Below are positions 5,757 through 6,366 of a stretch of 6,366 nt of DNA, piece by piece (position 1 is the first letter of the stretch; each line of letters opens with the position of its first letter). Made by a program: the position numbers and the translations under genes. The notes beneath the pieces are model-generated. The model saw only the letters and a program-made list of their open reading frames with translations, made no database searches and was not told the origin of the DNA. The DNA is taken from NCBI GenBank assembly GCA_030535815.1, contig JAUNRD010000052.1, positions 1 to 6,366 on the forward strand. The letters run 5' to 3'. The stretch is from Clostridia bacterium (GTDB lineage Bacteria; Bacillota; Clostridia; CAKSNL01; HGM11501).

Positions 5757-6366
5757 TCACTCCTTTTTATCTGCGGGATAATGTATTTTGCACTGTTTTT
5801 TTATCTCGTCCATCTGCTCTAAAATCTTTATACTTGAAGCTAAGGGATGAATGTCGCTTTCGGTTTTTCCTTCCCTTATGCAGTTGCAGCATTCCGTAAT
5901 TTCTTCTTCAAATCCTTCGCCCATCATAGGTGCGGAAAGTTTTTCGCCTGCTACACTAAGCTCACTTGCTCCGTAAAAGCAGGGCATATAAATTCTGCCG
6001 TTACTTCCGTAAATAATTCCGTCGGCAGGCTTTGAAAGCCTGGTTGCGGAAGAAATTTTCGCAATAGCTCCGCTCTCATATTTTAACAGAACTTCCATCA
6101 CCGTGTCAACACCGTCTTCAATTTTTGCGGCAGATTTTATTTCGACGGGATTTTCTCCGAAGAAAAGGGATGCGAAATGAAGACCGTAAACTCCCACATC
6201 CAAAAGGGACCCTCCCGCCATATTGACGTTAAATAAATTGGGCTCATCCTCCTTTTCGGTGCGGTAGCAAAAGTCCGCTGAAAGCACCATCGCCTCCCCG
6301 ATTTTACCATCAGATACAGCTTTGACCGCTTCTTTTGTTGCAGGGAGGAACTTTGTCCACATAGCT
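5757..6366 (-). CDS. Gfo/Idh/MocA-family dehydrogenase, C-terminal part (cut by the window edge)
   Basis: Partial gene; the frame stays open through the right edge. The internal Met (6362) is not a start: the preceding codon is Ala, and AMWTKFLPA is a known mid-protein motif of this family, lying after the Rossmann domain and EKP motif. The N-terminal part (roughly the first 110-120 residues, by comparison with typical family length) is therefore outside the window. What remains is the alpha/beta catalytic domain, including GGSLLDVGVYGLHFA, where the Asp and Tyr/His positions line the active site in dihydrodiol/glucose-fructose-oxidoreductase-like members. It ends with a typical C-terminal helix (LASSIKILEQMDEIKKQ). 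It is likely a soluble NAD(P)-dependent oxidoreductase acting on a sugar or cyclic diol. It is the first gene seen of the pair with the esterase, 5 nt apart. Its motifs differ from those of the GH109-like protein at 3685-4941, so the two are not recent duplicates. Confidence 0.9.
   Translation of the reverse strand, partial: AMWTKFLPATKEAVKAVSDGKIGEAMVLSADFCYRTEKEDEPNLFNVNMAGGSLLDVGVYGLHFASLFFGENPVEIKSAAKIEDGVDTVMEVLLKYESGAIAKISSATRLSKPADGIIYGSNGRIYMPCFYGASELSVAGEKLSAPMMGEGFEEEITECCNCIREGKTESDIHPLASSIKILEQMDEIKKQCKIHYPADKKE

Noticed and set aside
6360..6362. Met codon as the start of the second dehydrogenase
   Set aside because: The frame continues upstream through an Ala codon to the window edge, and MWTKFLPA is an internal family motif; no ribosome binding site can be seen.
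1..6366. Mobile elements, CRISPR, tRNA or rRNA genes
   Set aside because: No transposase or integrase protein, regular spaced repeat, cloverleaf or conserved rRNA sequence was seen on either strand.

Overview
The window looks like chromosomal DNA from a Gram-positive anaerobe of the Clostridia (Bacillota). This is inferred from moderately low GC (low-to-mid 40s by eye), strong GGAGG-type ribosome binding sites before nearly every gene, A/T-rich promoters of the TTGACT/TATAAT kind, many intrinsic terminators, a lipobox lipoprotein and gut-clostridium-like protein sequences. It carries eight protein genes, one cut by the right edge. I see no rRNA, tRNA, CRISPR array, transposase or phage gene.

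Layout. (i) 19-1088: asnA, the ammonia-dependent asparagine synthetase, with its own promoter and a short leader. (ii) 1089-1885: a PnuC-family vitamin/nucleoside transporter. It is preceded by a strong terminator-like hairpin with a competing alternative hairpin, and it ends in a bidirectional terminator that contains its stop codon. (iii) 1897-3536, minus strand: a three-gene operon of AraC-family regulator, 75-residue Pro1 tautomerase and NTF2-like lipoprotein. The two intergenic gaps are 16 nt each. (iv) 3537-3684: a divergent promoter region with an inverted repeat over one -35 box. (v) 3685-4941: a 418-residue Gfo/Idh/MocA protein whose motifs resemble the NAD-dependent glycosidases of family GH109 more than ordinary sugar dehydrogenases. 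(vi) 4944-4974: a shared bidirectional terminator. (vii) 4975-6366, minus strand: a carbohydrate-esterase-like alpha/beta hydrolase tightly coupled to a second, unrelated-subfamily Gfo/Idh/MocA dehydrogenase that runs off the window.

How they may fit together. Two redox-type sugar enzymes, an esterase and an AraC regulator suggest a small accessory carbohydrate-processing neighbourhood. The AraC regulator is well placed to control both its own operon and the divergent GH109-like gene. asnA and pnuC look like unrelated housekeeping and salvage genes. No complete novel system (defence, toxin, secretion) is visible. The most worthwhile leads are the pnuC leader, the GH109-like protein and the AraC-tautomerase-lipoprotein unit.
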